Shown: piece by piece, positions 25,264-38,337 of the stretch
How the letters are laid out: each line of letters begins with the position of its first letter
How positions within the stretch are numbered: position 1 is the first letter of the stretch
DNA from: Angiostrongylus vasorum
Lineage: Eukaryota; Nematoda; Chromadorea; Rhabditida; Metastrongylidae
Assembly (NCBI GenBank): GCA_018806985.1
Contig: JADANN010000460.1
Coordinates: 310,001 to 374,000, forward strand
Direction of reading: 5' to 3'
DNA length: 64,000 bases
Program-made: the position numbers and the translations under genes
The notes under the pieces: model-generated
The model's input: only the letters and a program-made list of their open reading frames with translations
Told to the model about the DNA's origin: nothing
Database searches by the model: none

Positions 25264-28200
25264 CTATATATGGGTCGTGTGTTCGATTTTTTTGTGGGCG
25301 CGAAATGTCTTTTTCCATATTTCGGCAAAACACGCCGAACTGTGAAACCTGAAGCTTACTTGTCATAACATAAAAAGACAAACAAAAAATGAGTAATACG
25401 ACACAGGACCATTCTTACCGATAGAAAATTGTCAGCGGTGAGCAACCGCGAACGAGTATTGCCCAGTAGTAACTCCCATAAAGCCTGAGGATTTCTTCAG
25501 TAACACCAGCCTAGAACAAGCACAGCAAAGTAAAATAAATGACTAAAAAATAGTGTTACCGATATGGCGAAAAAAACTCCATTCGTTCATCTTACCTTTT
25601 GAGCCTCAAAAACGTTCATCAAAAATTGAGCGCAGTTTATCATGAGAAGGAATGTTATCACCTTAAAACTAAAGTGCGTTGATGCCTTTACACATATATA
25701 CCGTTCAGAAATTATCTTATTTTCTTACTTGCTTTCCTGGTTTGAATCTCAACATTAGGTTATCATCCTCGTCAAGCACGAGCTTTGATCCGACTAGGAT
25801 GAGACCCGATTGTAATGTGACTTGAATCTGTAACAATCATTACACGTCCTATACGGATAATCTATTGTACCACCTTATACTAGAATCAAAAACGCTTACC
25901 AGACGGAAAATATTTGTAATAAGAAGAGTAATGGACAACGAACTCATTGCTGGATGGTTCACAAATGCTAATATGGCACCTATAAATAAAACAATCTTTA
26001 AGTTTTTTATTTGCTCCTAATTGTTGCCAAATTTCCTCTCATTTCGTGAAAACAAGGTAACATAGTGGGATACAAAACATAAATACATTAAAAGAAGAAA
26101 GCCTGAGGAGACTGCGAATTGAAAAAAAATAGATTGTAAGTCCATTTCTGTTCCACTGATACTCCAAGGGAAACACTTTAGATATCATTTGTACCAAATG
26201 TCATTGAAGGACTTGTTTGGGCATAAGCACTACTGATCATTAAAGAACCTCAACGCATCAGGCTTTCTAGGAGTAGATGTCAGGATTATTTGTTGTAGAC
26301 GATGCCGTACCACTCTAATGCAATTCCAATCACTCGATTTCAGTATGCAGAATTGTGAAAACAACGTAGTCTATCTACAGCTCACATACGTATTCATATT
26401 TAGAAGAATAAATGATCAGGCCTTCGACGTTGATTAATCGCTCTCGAAGGACGCGTCGTGGATTCGACTCTACTAAGCATCATTACATAAGGGATTAAAC
26501 ACTTGCTTAGCGTGGGCAACGAATTGGAAGGAGCTACCGATGTATCCAGTAAGTGATTTTATCCTCCCAGACAGACCGATATATCCACCTCAGAAGGGTG
26601 GAGAGTTTGGTTTTCCCATGGGGCATGATAGAGCCAAAGATTACCTGGGTATTGAGCGGCACATTTAGCCAATGAGTTATACGTGCCCCACATAAATGTG
26701 ACTACATATGAACAAGAAGTGGGTCAACCCAGCACAGCAGAGACAAGACACCCATCACCTAAATTTATTTGTGACATGGAACAACAGAACGGTTGCTTTC
26801 GGCTCTCGTTTATCCTTAACAATAGCCTCGAAACGCGCCACGTTATCCTAGGAACAATGAATTTCTTATATGGGTAAACTATAGACGTGCATCCAAGAAA
26901 CCACATAAAAATTAGGTTTTCATATGTTTCTGACTAGCTTTTGTTACAGAGAACTCACCAACCGTGAACACCATTTCACCTACTAATCCCACCACTAACA
27001 ATATTCGATCAAGAAGTTCAGCACTACTGGCGTCATCGTCCTTTTTCTCTTCGTTAAACTTTAGCACCTTCATTCGCCAAAAAGCACAAAAGCAGGCACA
27101 AGTAGACAGTGAAAAGAACACCAAATTAGTGGAGGTGAAGATCTGGAATACAAGTTATTGAGTCAGAGAGATTGCAATGATTCGGTGACATTGCTCGCTT
27201 TAAACTTAGCTACCCGCAAACACCTTATTTTTTTCGTAAAGTTTGTGCTTGTGCGTGCTTTTTTTCACTGGTGAATTATATATAAAACATTTTTTAGATC
27301 AAAATACACTTTTAAGGGCCCTTGCTTAGTGTGCTAGCAGTCTCGAAGTTGCGTTCCCATCCTTAGCGACTGAGCAAATGAGAAACCCATAAACTAATAC
27401 CAGGAAAAAAAATAGGCAGAATTGATCTCTTCATCGAAAGAATTTAGCTCATCATCGATCTTCTAGAATACCCATCAGCCTAGAGAAGTTATCAGTCGAA
27501 CAACACATTGTTGCACCCTAGGACAGAGAGGATCCTTAAACACAGAAGGTAACCTTTCAATAACTATTTCTTTCCTTGCAAGCAAGCAATTTCGACAAGC
27601 GCCCCCACGCTAATGTTACCTATTATATTTGCTATCGTGTTTACAGATGAAATTCCTAACTGAGGAATGACAACATAGTTTGACATAGTTTGTGTAATTA
27701 ATGTGGTCATGAAAGCGTTACCAGAGATAGAACGAGAACCAGGAGATTACACCAGAAATGAAGAATGTCAAGGCTTTCGTCACCATTTTATTGTTTTACT
27801 ATTCGTTGGGGATAACAGACTCCTCATTAAGAAGTATTTCCCCCTGTACTGTATGCAGCTTAGGGATGAAATAGAACGACGTCGCATTACACGGAGTTGA
27901 AGAACACAGCTAATACAATCGTTTAAACTATTTCAAAGGCAGCCAACCGACGACACGATTCATCAATGAGGAAGATCACATAAATTAGCCGTTGAAAACA
28001 GCAGCTATAAGATGTCCTTGTCACTACCAAATTCCCGTTTATATGTGTTGTACACTTCTGCAGTATTTCTATAAAGTGGTAGACTCTAAATCATTGCGAT
28101 ACCGTGACCATAACGTATTAATAAGACCGTACCCATTCTGCCAATTCAGTTTCATTCGAGTAGGTGTTGTAGAGTGCGATTGCTATAATCGTGATGGCGA

Positions 28201-31200
28201 TGAGAAGAAATCCTCCAAAAAGACCTTCAGCTGTTCTTGAGCAATCGACAGTAAGTAGACTTCGTTTACGACTTCTTCGTAGTGCCTCGAATAAATTCAC
28301 AGTTCACCTTACATTGTCAGCATACAACTTTTTCTCATGTATTAAAGTGCTCACATCACCGTGTTTTTGGGAAATTTTGTTTCTATACTTTTTTTTCGTC
28401 CCTGAACCACAGATTTCGTTTTCTGTGCTGCTGTTGGCTAGAATTATCACAAACACAACGATAACGTACTTGATTGTTTGTTTCGGTAATCCCCGTTCAA
28501 AACCGGTAGGTGACGTCAGCAAATTGTCGTGACAATGACATAAAGACTTCAAAACGGCTACTTTATCACAGAAGCACCTCGACTTCGCCCAAATGCGCTC
28601 GTATAGTGTGCAAATATAACGAAATAGATTTGGATTACTGGTATTGCTGCTTTTCCATATCTTGCAAGTCGTCTAATATGAGAACATTATAAATTACTTC
28701 GAGTAATTACGATCATTCATCATTAGTGCATTACTTTAACGGAGTGCTGAATGAAGTTCTTCGAATTATCGCCACTTGTGAAATATAAAGTGGTGGTTCG
28801 AGCCCACACCAGAACAACAAGACTCCTATCTCTCTCTGGAATAGGGAAGTTGATAACAGGTTAGGAAAAGCTCTCCCTCTGATCCACAAAGGCCGGTTGC
28901 TGCTTGCCAGGAAAATCATAGAATGGTTTAGCAGAGCCATCTCAGGATTCCAGGAAGAATCAGTTTGACTAGCACTCAAGGATAATCATGAAGAAGACAA
29001 AATTCTCAACTGGTAGTGGCAACCACACACAAATCCGAAGACTTTCATGGATGATGGATACGAAGCAGCCATCCGAATTTAATTCTTGTTGGGATCCGGA
29101 CGATTTGTTAAGACGGGCCATACTAACGACCGGATTTGAAATTGCTAGCTTCCTCATAAGAGGTATTTTCACCAGCGTTTCATATGTGCGTTTATAGTAA
29201 GTACATATTTCGCAAGAGGGGTTATTTCAACTAGCTTTGTGACAATATGGTATTCCTGTCGAAGGAATGAATAGCGTTTATTTAGGATGTTGGCATTTTA
29301 TTCACCGTTCCAGACCATCGTCGGCAAAACTAACAATCATAAGCAGATGCCTTATGATGTTTGAAGCTATTGAAGAGTTCCTAATTTTCCAATGCAGAAA
29401 GAAACTAAAAACTAAAGTCTAGGACTAAGAACACTAATTTGGACTAAAAAAGTCTCATTTCCTCCTTAGGCGACGCTTGTAGCCGTTTGTTACTGAGGAC
29501 AACTCATCTCTCCAAAACATTGGCGACGCATTTCAGGAACTACATGTATTTCTTTGTTGAAACAGAAAACTCGTAATACTTACTGTCATCTTGTCGGCTT
29601 GTATGTCAAAAAATATTTACTCACGTATTCTGGTTTGCAGAGATCGATATTGGTCCAAAAGACAAACGCCACGCCGGCACAAATCAATGAATACTCGACG
29701 ACACAGGTGTACCTAATAAATCCCGATGGAAACCAAGTAGTGACCGCATTTAGACTTCTTACACATAAGTTATTTATTATTGTGTTCATAAATCGTCATT
29801 ACGGCAAAAAAAAGCAATATATGGTTATAAGAAATTTGCCTTAAACTTACATGAACTCATTGTATCCCTCAAATGAACACAGTACACTTTTGCACTGCTC
29901 TTTAAATTGAATAGGCCCTGAATGAACAAGTGCTCGCAAACCATCGCATTATTATGAATCTCATCCAAATCCACTACTGAACGGCTAATGCCAATCGAAT
30001 ATAATAGAAGTACTGGTTGTGTGTGTTGATATATAGCTATTGGAAATAGAGAAGATCTATAGTCAAAGTGTTGCCGAAAGTTGGATTACGGTCAATCTGT
30101 TAATGCCTTTTTCCCTTAGTTTTCATATGGAACTGTTATTCCTAAGAGCAACAGACTATAACCCAACACAAAAGCCACGAAACTTATATTGAAATAGCAT
30201 TAGAAACAAAATAGTTTCTTTGAACACTCACCGATTTCTATGAGTTTTCCACTGAGTGTTCCAAGTGGAGACCAACCGTAAAGAGTTCATATGATGGTGC
30301 GCTTCTCCACTTCCCTAGTTACCCGTGAATGTGAGCTGATACTGTTGCTGTTCACTAGGAATACTGGGTGGAAGGAACAGAGAGCGGTGAGTGCGTACAG
30401 AAGCTGCTTTATACCCAATACCAACGAAATTTAGGAATCGTCGTATCTCTGGTGAGGTTTTCTTGGCTGACTAGATTGTATTTAGCCTGACCTTTCCACG
30501 CTGTAGGTGAAATCCGCAGCAACGTCAGCTAGTATTGCATTGATTAAACCTAATTAGTAACAACCTCCCGTCTGCATAAGGAAAAAAAAACAAGGACTTG
30601 TTGTAAAGGTCTTATTTATAGGGATTTTCTATATGCTCTGTATATTCCGATTGTTTAATCGTGGACTAACAACGTGATTGTTTATGACTTTTTAGTGTAA
30701 CACCAGTTTGAAAGAAACGAACCTGATTCCGTCGACGCTCTAGTGAGGACAACCGCATTCGTCAGACCAGAATCGCTGAAGTTCTGATAGAGTAAAAAAC
30801 TCTGTGCTTTCCTAAAATTTAGCAACATGAGAACAAGAATTATGGAATTCACAATGACATGTATTTGGAGATAAGAAGACTAATAGAATAAAAAAATATG
30901 TCATAGCTGACGATTTTCTTTTGCGCGTGAATGTTGTTTTCAAAGTCTGCGGATCATTTTTGTTCTAAATGAACTAACCGTATTTCAGTTATGGTCTCTT
31001 GCTCTTCGTACAAAATATAACGAAGCCACATCCATAAATTTGTGCCACACAAATGCATTAGACCAAAGCGTGCAATGTTACCCTGTCCCGTAAAATTATC
31101 TGAAATGTAGTTTCATTTTGTTTTATTTCAATATTCGTTCTTCTTACAAGCTGATTGAGCCCTTCCCATTGGAGTCGGCCATTAAGCTAACCATAGTAAT

Positions 31201-33058
31201 AGTGGAAAATTACCTTTCCGTTACAGTACACAAACCACATTTGTAGAAATATAAATAAAGCTGTGATAAAGTTGAGGAAATTTGACCTGGAAAGATCGGA
31301 TTTGGCTGAAATTATAGTGCTTCTTCAGAAAATTCCACTGGATTTTATGTATACAGACTCGTTTCTATAGATTATATTCCTCCTTCTCTTTTTTTTACGA
31401 GAAGTCACTAACCGGTAGATCAAAAATATGGATCGATAGTGACAGTAAAATATGGTTTTCATTTATGTGGAGGTAAATCCTGTAGAAGAAATAGTGAAAA
31501 GTATGGAACTTCGTAGGATGAAAAAAACATGTGGAATATGTCTCTACCACCAAATAGCAAATTGTAGATAAATTGCGTATATCATTCTAGGGACTTTGAA
31601 AATTTTTTCCTTTTTGTTTGTCGGTGGAAAATTTCAGCAATATGAAACGAAAAGAATAGAAAAAATAATAAAGCTTGAACTTGTAGGTGAAAAAGCGAAA
31701 TTACATTGTATTGCATTCGGCTTGGTCTTCGCTCTTACTCCAGCCCAACGTACAGATGACAAATATTAATCCATAGTACACCACTCCTATGAGGCCAAAC
31801 ACTGCAATGCCACAAAATCTATTTAAAAATGGGCAATTAGATGACGAAATATAAAGAATAAAAACAACAGAAATAATAATAGGAGTCACTCACCAATACA
31901 TCCAATCCGTAGGTAAAGACTACCTGTATTGTTGTTGGCCACTACCTGAACCCGAAACAGAAATTATTCCTTTCGATCATTCTTAGAATGTTTGATGTAG
32001 CCACTTTTCGAATTTGTCTCATTTTCAAACGATTGTCTAAGATAATCGAACTCCATATATAAGGCAAAACAATGTTTAAATATATGATGAACTTAGAACA
32101 ATAGAAGAGGATAAGTGCTGAAAAGAATATTACGAAGGGATAATTGCCGAAACTACCTCTGGTCCAACACTAGATATTTTCGTGAGAGCCAAGGTCTTGC
32201 GTTTTGCCGCTACTTCTTGATGTTGCCGATATACCAGGAAACCAGAATAGGAAATGAATAAGATTGAACCTCCGAAGGTCCAGAAGCCTAGAATCTGAAT
32301 GAAAACTGTGACACTTTCCACATTCATGGAAAGTTTCTATTGATCGTTTTTTATTGAAAATTATAACACATTGGTGAATCGTTGGAGAAATTTATTAGTC
32401 TCAAGAAAAGTTGTCAACCCAATGCAAAAAAATTTTTAGTAAGCAGTCAAATATAAAGTGTTTTCTGGCACAAAAATCCACCCTTGTCTGTTCTTTTGCT
32501 TTTCTAAGCCTTTTTAAAAACTCGATCAGCTTAAAAAGCAAAAATAAATTGGAAAGTACAAAGTTTTTTAGCGCATTACCAGATCCTTGATATGTGCTTT
32601 GATTGATGAACCGGATTCACTGAGGATGAGATTCGATAGTGCGATCACGACACCGCAAATTATAATGAATAACGCATAGAAACATGTGAACAACTTGAAA
32701 AAGATAAGTCCCTAAATATAAGTGCAGAGTCAAATGAGGAGAACTGAGCTCAACACGAATGTGGTAGTTAGATAGAGACATAGTCAGATATGTTTTTATT
32801 TATCTGATGAGACTTCATTTTACTCACAATTTCGTGATGAACCTGTCCTCACTTGTTACTACGTCGTTGCTCATGTTGATACGGGTTTCAAAAGCGCCAT
32901 CCTACCTGGACTCGTCACTGAAGAACCAGTACACCTGTCGGGATCTGCCCGCCCATTTCCGCAGTTGGATGGACGGGGGATGATTTTCGCGATATTGTGC
33001 TTGTATCCGGATCCAACAGAACACTTTCTTTGTCGATCATCTCTATATGATCATCCAT
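25264..33058 (-). CDS. Otopetrin-like proton channel, 17 exons, apparently complete
   Basis: Exons (minus): 33058-32933, 32711-32580, 32294-32157, 31945-31890, 31818-31705, 31286-31214, 31082-30979, 30251-30232, 29917-29851, 29712-29625, 28285-28133, 27142-26959, 25979-25900, 25827-25729, 25661-25596, 25510-25419, 25339-25264. Total 1668 nt, 555 residues. Family marks in order: a first membrane span (LFTCFYALFIIICGVVIALS), GSLYLRIG near 143, FIFLQMWFVY near 200, ARFGLMHLCGTNLWMWLR near 217-234, EYSLICAGVAFVFW near 283, DCSRTAEGLFGG at 320, FLLMINCAQFL near 482, and PLTIFYR at 525-531 with the EIW stretch after it. Otopetrins are multi-span, proton-selective channels of the plasma membrane; nematodes have several. 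The N-terminus is short and acidic (MDDHIEMIDKESVLLD). Weak points: the exon 4 donor (GTGACT used for phase, while GTGAGT lies 4 bases earlier), the 20-base exon 8, the exon 1 donor, and the exon 11 acceptor. No stop or frameshift is seen. Confidence 0.9.
26400..26692 (-). mobile_element. tRNA-headed SINE, family B, in an otopetrin intron
   Basis: A decayed copy between the exons ending at 26959 and starting at 25979. The body (GATACATCGG complement region, TCTGGGAGGATAAAATCAC on minus) and a damaged box A near 26675 are recognisable. Confidence 0.6.
28765..28990 (+). mobile_element. SINE family C (relative of family A), in an otopetrin intron
   Basis: Starts near a box B-like GGTTCGAGCCC (28796-28806), continues with CTCCCTCTGATCCACAAAGG as in family A, and then a CAGGATTCCAGGAAGAATCA block shared with 36455-36830. 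It seems to combine a tRNA-like head with the family A 3' half. Confidence 0.5.
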
Positions 33059-33076
33059 TATCTATAATAAACTTTT
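33059..33076 (-). promoter_or_regulatory. Candidate spliced-leader (trans-splice) acceptor for the otopetrin gene
   Basis: On the minus strand a T-rich run, TTTATTATAG, ends three bases before the ATG at 33058. Nematode mRNAs often receive a spliced leader at such a site just upstream of the start. This supports the chosen start but is not proof. Confidence 0.4.
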
Positions 33077-34261
33077 ATTGTTTAAGTTCGTCACCACCGT
33101 CCTTTTAGTATGTTTCTGGCGAAGGTCTGCGCGCTAGTGTCGAGTATCAAAATAGTGCAAGTACATGGAAATTCTATGTGAAACGCTCACTATATGTCAT
33201 AGAGGCGAAATGACTATCTCTTCGCTTGTTAAGTTGGGGCGATTTGATGATGACTAGATGTTTCATCAGTTACCACTTATTCTCACGACGTTTGATTAGC
33301 AAATATCATAAATGATAAACGAAATCGACATAACTGGTTGGTTAAGAGCGCTGTTATGATTCAGATCTTATCAGTTCGTTTCGTCATAAATCCGTTACTT
33401 GCGCTGTTCCACGCAGTCGTCATACAAAAATAAAGCACAGTGATGATCTTTGGTTCTTCTGTTTGGAAGATAAGAGAATTCCAGTTGTTTAATAGTAATG
33501 GGAATTCCTGCTACCTTTTTCTTTATTGGGCTGTATGCTTCTTTTATATGTTTTGATTTCTGGTGAAACGGAAATTGTTTTCGATGTCTCGTATGACTAA
33601 GGAGCTTTTACTTGGTATAAGTAGATTTTTAGCCAGAATTACGAAACTTCGTTACTGGAGTTTTGTTAGAAAGCCAGAACACTATTTCATCTTATCTTCA
33701 CCACATACGAACATTGGGAAAACCAAATAAAAACGGAAAGGAGTGAAAATTGGCGAGGTGTTGTTACATGTCCCTATCATCACCCTGCAGAGAGAGACAG
33801 CACAAAACCACACGCAGACAGCAGTCAAGAGAGATGAATAATTGTTGACACAATTCGAGCGTGTAGATGGAGTGGAGTGGCAGTATTTTATATAAAAGTG
33901 CGTTTATGAAATGCCGATTTGCACTTCAAGGCTACACTCGACTAAGCGATCATGTTCTGATGCTCTGCATATATTGTTCTAAGTTAGACACGAGTTATAA
34001 CGAGCGATGGATTTAACAGAAGGCTTGAAGAAGACAGCAGTAATATCGCAACGTTAAGAAACAAGTGGAAGAAGTAGGATTACAAATAACGCTTGTCTAT
34101 TGTCTGACCTGGGCAACTGGGCGGCCACCCGACAGATGCTTCGGAGACCAGGGGTTTTATGTAAACAATATAAGAGTACACTAGGCGTCATTCAAAAAAT
34201 ACCAACGCGTGGATGAAGTTTGTACTTAGTCGCATCACCTGTCACCTGTATCACCTGTAGT
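33077..34261. other. No gene; region upstream of the otopetrin gene
   Basis: Contains a TATATAAAAG stretch at 33890-33899 (+ orientation) but no recognisable gene follows it. Otherwise nothing supported. Confidence 0.4.
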
Positions 34262-34970
34262 CCCACTGATCAATGAGTGACTCGAGCGGGCGCCAGTAAA
34301 TCTTCTATTTTTCTCTGTCGCACGCAAGAGTAGTCCAGTGGGTTCTGCTCGCTCTAGGGATTCCTCGAGCATCATATCTTACGTCTAGGCTCTTCGTGAA
34401 GAACTGTGACCATTGTGTCGGTGGTCTTCCTGCGGTACATTTGAAATTCCGAGAAATCCAGTCACTAACGGCTCTTGTCCATCGGTTGTCATTCATACAC
34501 ATTACGTGTCAGGCCCACCTTATCTTCGACTGTTTGGTGTACAGAACGGATTCGGATCCCTTCCCTTACTTGTGTGAAACGGGATACTCCTAGCATCGTC
34601 CTTTCGACTGAGCGTTCGATAACGCTGAGTGGTCTTTCATCCTGCTTACGCAGCGACCAAGTTTCTGACGCGTACGTTAAAGCAAGAAGCACCGTTGAGT
34701 CGAAAAGGTGAGCAAGAAGTCGAGTGTTCTTTGTCCTCTTCACTACATTCTCGATGATCTTGAAAGCTCCCCCATGCCGCTCGTTTCCTTCTGCTCAGCT
34801 CTGGAGCTAAGTCGTTCATCATATTGATTTCCCGACCCTAGATAGACATTACTAGAGCATTCGGAGATATTCGTTCCGTTGAGCGTGAATGGGCATACGA
34901 AACCAATCCGTTCTTCATGAACATCGTTGCTGTGAGATTTACTCGAAGACCAATCGTTCCACAAGCTTTA
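34262..34970 (-). mobile_element. RTE-type retrotransposon (lineage 2), 5'-truncated 3' fragment
   Basis: Minus-strand frames give the C-terminal half of the RT polyprotein in order: LNGTNISECSSNVYLG (about 34850), RTKNTRLLAHLFDSTVLLAL (about 34735-34676), a SVIERSVERTMLGVSRFTQV segment, and NDNRWTRAVSDWISR with a GRPPTQW motif (about 34490-34410). Two frameshifts separate the blocks. The 5' break is at about 34970, consistent with incomplete reverse transcription. Confidence 0.88.
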
Positions 34971-36044
34971 TCAAGCTTTATAGTCGCATCATGCAAGGAA
35001 AATATCGTGTTAGCGATGAGATTGCAGCGCTAACAACTTCGAATATCAGGTAGACCTCACACTTTTAGCAAACCGAGGACATTTATTAAACAAACTTGAA
35101 GTGAATTATGGATAAACGTCCATCGTAGCAATCACCAGCCTCATGGATGGAGATCTTAGAAGGAGGACACCACATTTTTCGTTCTTCTTGATCGAGTCAA
35201 ATCCATTTGAGAACATTAGTATGCGTATAAAAACTAGTGGAGGTGTTCTTGATGTAAATACGTGGCCGGTTCATTAATTAATGTACTATAAGAAAAACTT
35301 CAGTGAGTCGTTTAATATGCAGCTGGGTTATGTACAGCGGTTAAATGCAACTTGCAATTTACACTTGGTCGTTATTGATATCCCGCCCTCTTGCTTTCTC
35401 CTGGGCCGACAAACTCGTATCAGAGTTTTCTGGCAGAAAAAAAGAAAGGACAATAAAGAACATCGACACGATACATCAGAAAGTCATAGCGTAAGGAAAA
35501 CATGCATTCAGCCACCTTTCCGATATTGCGCGGAATCCATTAACTTGACTCACAGATTGCTTTAGCACATACTACTGCCATGCCCTCAATAATAACAACT
35601 TCGGTGTTTGTCCTCGTCGTCGTACCGACTTCTTCTCGCTGGCATATGACATACTTAACATCAGAAATACTCCTTGTTTTTTGAACACAAATGAACTAGT
35701 GTAAAACACAATGCAGTTGTAGACCGATAGCGTCCGTGGTGTAACAAATCTTGACTAACTGAGCCTATTCAACTGCACTCGACAAACTCGCCTGTAAAGG
35801 AATAAAACAGTAATTCATGGACCAATATGTGCTGGTGTCGTAAGCTTAGTTCATTAGGATGAGTAATATCAGTGCTGATTGTCACGAGTTATCGCAAGTT
35901 ATCGCCGAATACACATATCAAGAACAACCGTCCTGTACAAAAAGATCATCGTCGGATGAGGTTGACTCACTCGAGAGCTGATCCACTAAAGAAGATCTGA
36001 CTCGATACAACGACGAAGATATCACATCGAGAGTACAAAGAACT
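34971..36044. other. No gene seen
   Basis: Open frame 35281-35565 (+, 94 codons) has no splice or domain support. Nothing else recognised. Confidence 0.4.
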
Positions 36045-36112
36045 GTAGACATCGACTCGGATCATCGGCTCTGAGAAGGATGAAGACGTCGAAACGTTAG
36101 CCGAATAAAGTT
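36045..36112. mobile_element. Half-copy of the MITE-like element at 12.6 kb
   Basis: Shares ATCGGCTCTGA, then a GATGAAGACGTCGAAACGTT block and AGCCGA with the right arm at 12740-12800. The left arm is not clear here. Confidence 0.4.
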
Positions 36113-36454
36113 TGTTTTACCAATCTCGCGTTAGAGCAACAATGAAAGAAGATATATTGCCAGTGAATGTTGTTCTTGACTGTCTTTCCGCTGCTGAGCC
36201 AAATAAGGAGAAATTCAAGTTTATTTCTTGCATTGGGGTAAAATTGTAAATGGACAGAAGTAGTTATTGTACTGATGATGCAGTACAAAAAAAGAGGCGT
36301 ATGAAACAGTGCCGCAGCCATTGGAATATTTTTTGAAAAAAATACATAGATAAAAAACACGAAGAAAGTCAATAAAACTTGTGTATGACTGAAAGTGCAC
36401 TGCAGACATTTGCGTTTAATGCTATCGAAATAATTTAGCCATGATTATATGTTT

Positions 36455-36830
36455 CACGACTAGACGCATAGCACAATGGTAGTGATGTCCATCATAACGA
36501 GAATGGTGCTAGTTCGATTCCGCACCGTGCCAATCAAACCTCTCTTCCACCCAACGTCGGGAAATTGGTACTGGACTTGTGTGGGAAAAAAAATCACTCT
36601 CTGCAATCCAGTTGGAAACGCTCCTGTCCGGCTATCTCAGGATTCCAAGGAGAATTGCTCTACAAGAATTTTGCGACATTCAAGATGAATTAATAAATCC
36701 TCTAGTAGCAACTGAAGCCACACGTAAAAGTAGAAAGATCTTCGTGGGCAATGGATGCGGGTAAACGAATCGAACGTAAGAAGTGCTGGAATCCGCACGG
36801 TAGACGTGAAGACAGGTCAAATAAAATGAA
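36455..36830 (+). mobile_element. tRNA-headed SINE, family C
   Basis: Box A TAGCACAATGG (36467-36477, exact fit to TRGYNNARNNG) and box B AGTTCGATTCC (36511-36521) lie about 34 bases apart, as in a tRNA promoter. The body follows, with the CAGGATTCCAAGGAGAAT block shared with 28765-28990. The acceptor stem cannot be completed, so this is a SINE, not a tRNA gene. Confidence 0.65.
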
Positions 36831-37577
36831 TAAACGAAATAAGTTCCACAGTTATTAAAACCCAGGATTTGTTGTAGGTCGAGTCACTGGAGTAGACCGG
36901 CATCCATATCTCTTCACAACAAAGTTTTCCTGTTTACTTAGTACCGTGATCTGTCGTTGATTACAGTATCTTTCAAAATAACTGGATCCCGTGTGTAAGA
37001 GACTGTACTGCTATATATTTCTGGGCAAGAATCCTTTCTTTATAAGTAACAGTGGGAAAAAATTGCTTCAAATGAAGTATAACAAACTGTAGAGAAGCTC
37101 ATTTTTAACTAGAATTCACGACACAAAAACAAATTAAGCTCGAATTTGTTAAGCATATAGCACAGGATGTCATATGCTCACAAGTAACTCATGGTCACGC
37201 TTTGTGGTTTCAATTTCGTTACTGTATTTAGTTTCGTAGTGGCAAAGGCCACTGAAAAGTTTAGAGACCGTGTTCGGAGTTGATTAAGTTCCTAAGGACA
37301 CCTCATTCATTCTAATTCATTGGGCATTGTTTGGGCAAAGAAATGCTTATGTAGCTTGTGCAAAAAAATTTCAGGTCTAATACAATGTATAAAAATCGGT
37401 GTCTCTTTATTCTTTGGACAAGTTTAGTAGAAGTTTATCGAGCGATAACGGAGGTTTGACTAGGGTTTAATGCTGGATTAAACCAACCATTTAAGGTGAA
37501 GGGCTCCTCTAGGCACAGCGCTTGAAGAGCTCCAAGAAACCATGACAAATTGATTTTCTCAAAACACTTCACCACTT
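36831..37577. other. No gene seen
   Basis: AT-rich sequence without supported features. Confidence 0.4.
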
Positions 37578-38133
37578 TCAGGTTAAGCCGGTTTCAGAAT
37601 CGAGCAAACTGTAGCACAAATTTCACTGCGTTACTATTTTTTTAGCATAAACAATGGCTTTTATTTACCTGGAGTCCAAACCTCCAATTTTGTCAATACC
37701 AGATATCGCTGCATAAGACTGGTTTTTGCCAGACTGATAAGAGATTTCTAACACTGGATAACATTGAGTTTCCGGATAGAAAGTGTATACCTGGATTTAG
37801 GTCAACACCAGTGACCTTTTCATGCTGACCGTTTTTTCCTCGTAGTGGCCAGAGAATTCAATCCACACGACTCTTGTCTCACAACAGTTGAGCACTGCAA
37901 TCGGAATCGGCACTTCTATTTTCCGAACTAGGATCACCTTCTCGCAAGATTCACTTACTTCAGTGGGTCAAGAATATATTCTTTCTGTTCATATCCATCA
38001 TCATACTCATCCACATACATATCATCGTCAGTTAGCGTCTCATAGCAGCATTTCTGGTATGTTGACCGAATCTTAACTTTATCTGCTTTAGATATCTTGA
38101 GGTTTTGGATACCAGTGTATCTGAAGTTTAACT
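37578..38133 (-). pseudogene. Unrecognised gene, 3' part, with a frameshift and an in-frame stop
   Basis: The minus strand has a strong acceptor (TTTTCTTCTCAG) before 38133 and then coding-like sequence to 37669, ending at a good donor (CAG/GTAAAT). A candidate last exon, 37608-37578, joins in phase and stops with TGA. Inside the long exon, the frame reading LNFRYTGIQNLKISKADKVK and later YVDEYDDGYEQKEYILDPL shifts by one base at about 37959. It resumes as KVILVRKIEVPIPIAVLN and SGHYEEKTVSM, meets one TAA at about 37799, and continues as VYTFYPETQCYPVLEISYQS. Spans of only 18 bases separate the blocks, too short for introns, so a decayed gene or sequencing errors fit better. No family was recognised; the alternating hydrophobic pattern suggests beta structure. 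Upstream exons were not established; a 34-codon splice-flanked block at 39023-38922 (-) might belong. Confidence 0.5.
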
Positions 38134-38337
38134 CTGAGAAGAAAATCAATAATTAGAGAAAAATCTTGCCTAACAAAGAAGTCACGTTAACCTATTGGCT
38201 GAGTATAGTTGAGCACAAAACATGACCTAGCGAACAAATCTTATATCTTATAAGTATCAGAGCTTAAAAGTTGGCTTCTTAATGTGTAATAAGGGAAGAA
38301 AGAGAAGACAAATAAACATAAATAGCAAGTAAAATTA

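Noticed and set aside
28304..28552. Possible extra otopetrin exon with a hydrophobic stretch (TIKYVIVVFVIILANSS)
   Set aside because: It would place an additional membrane span where otopetrins have none, and the flanking exons already join in phase 0.
31413..31479. Splice-flanked block inside the otopetrin gene
   Set aside because: It has an acceptor and donor, but including it breaks the phase into the next exon, and skipping it joins the CNTM and SNFLNFITALFIF parts exactly as the family expects.
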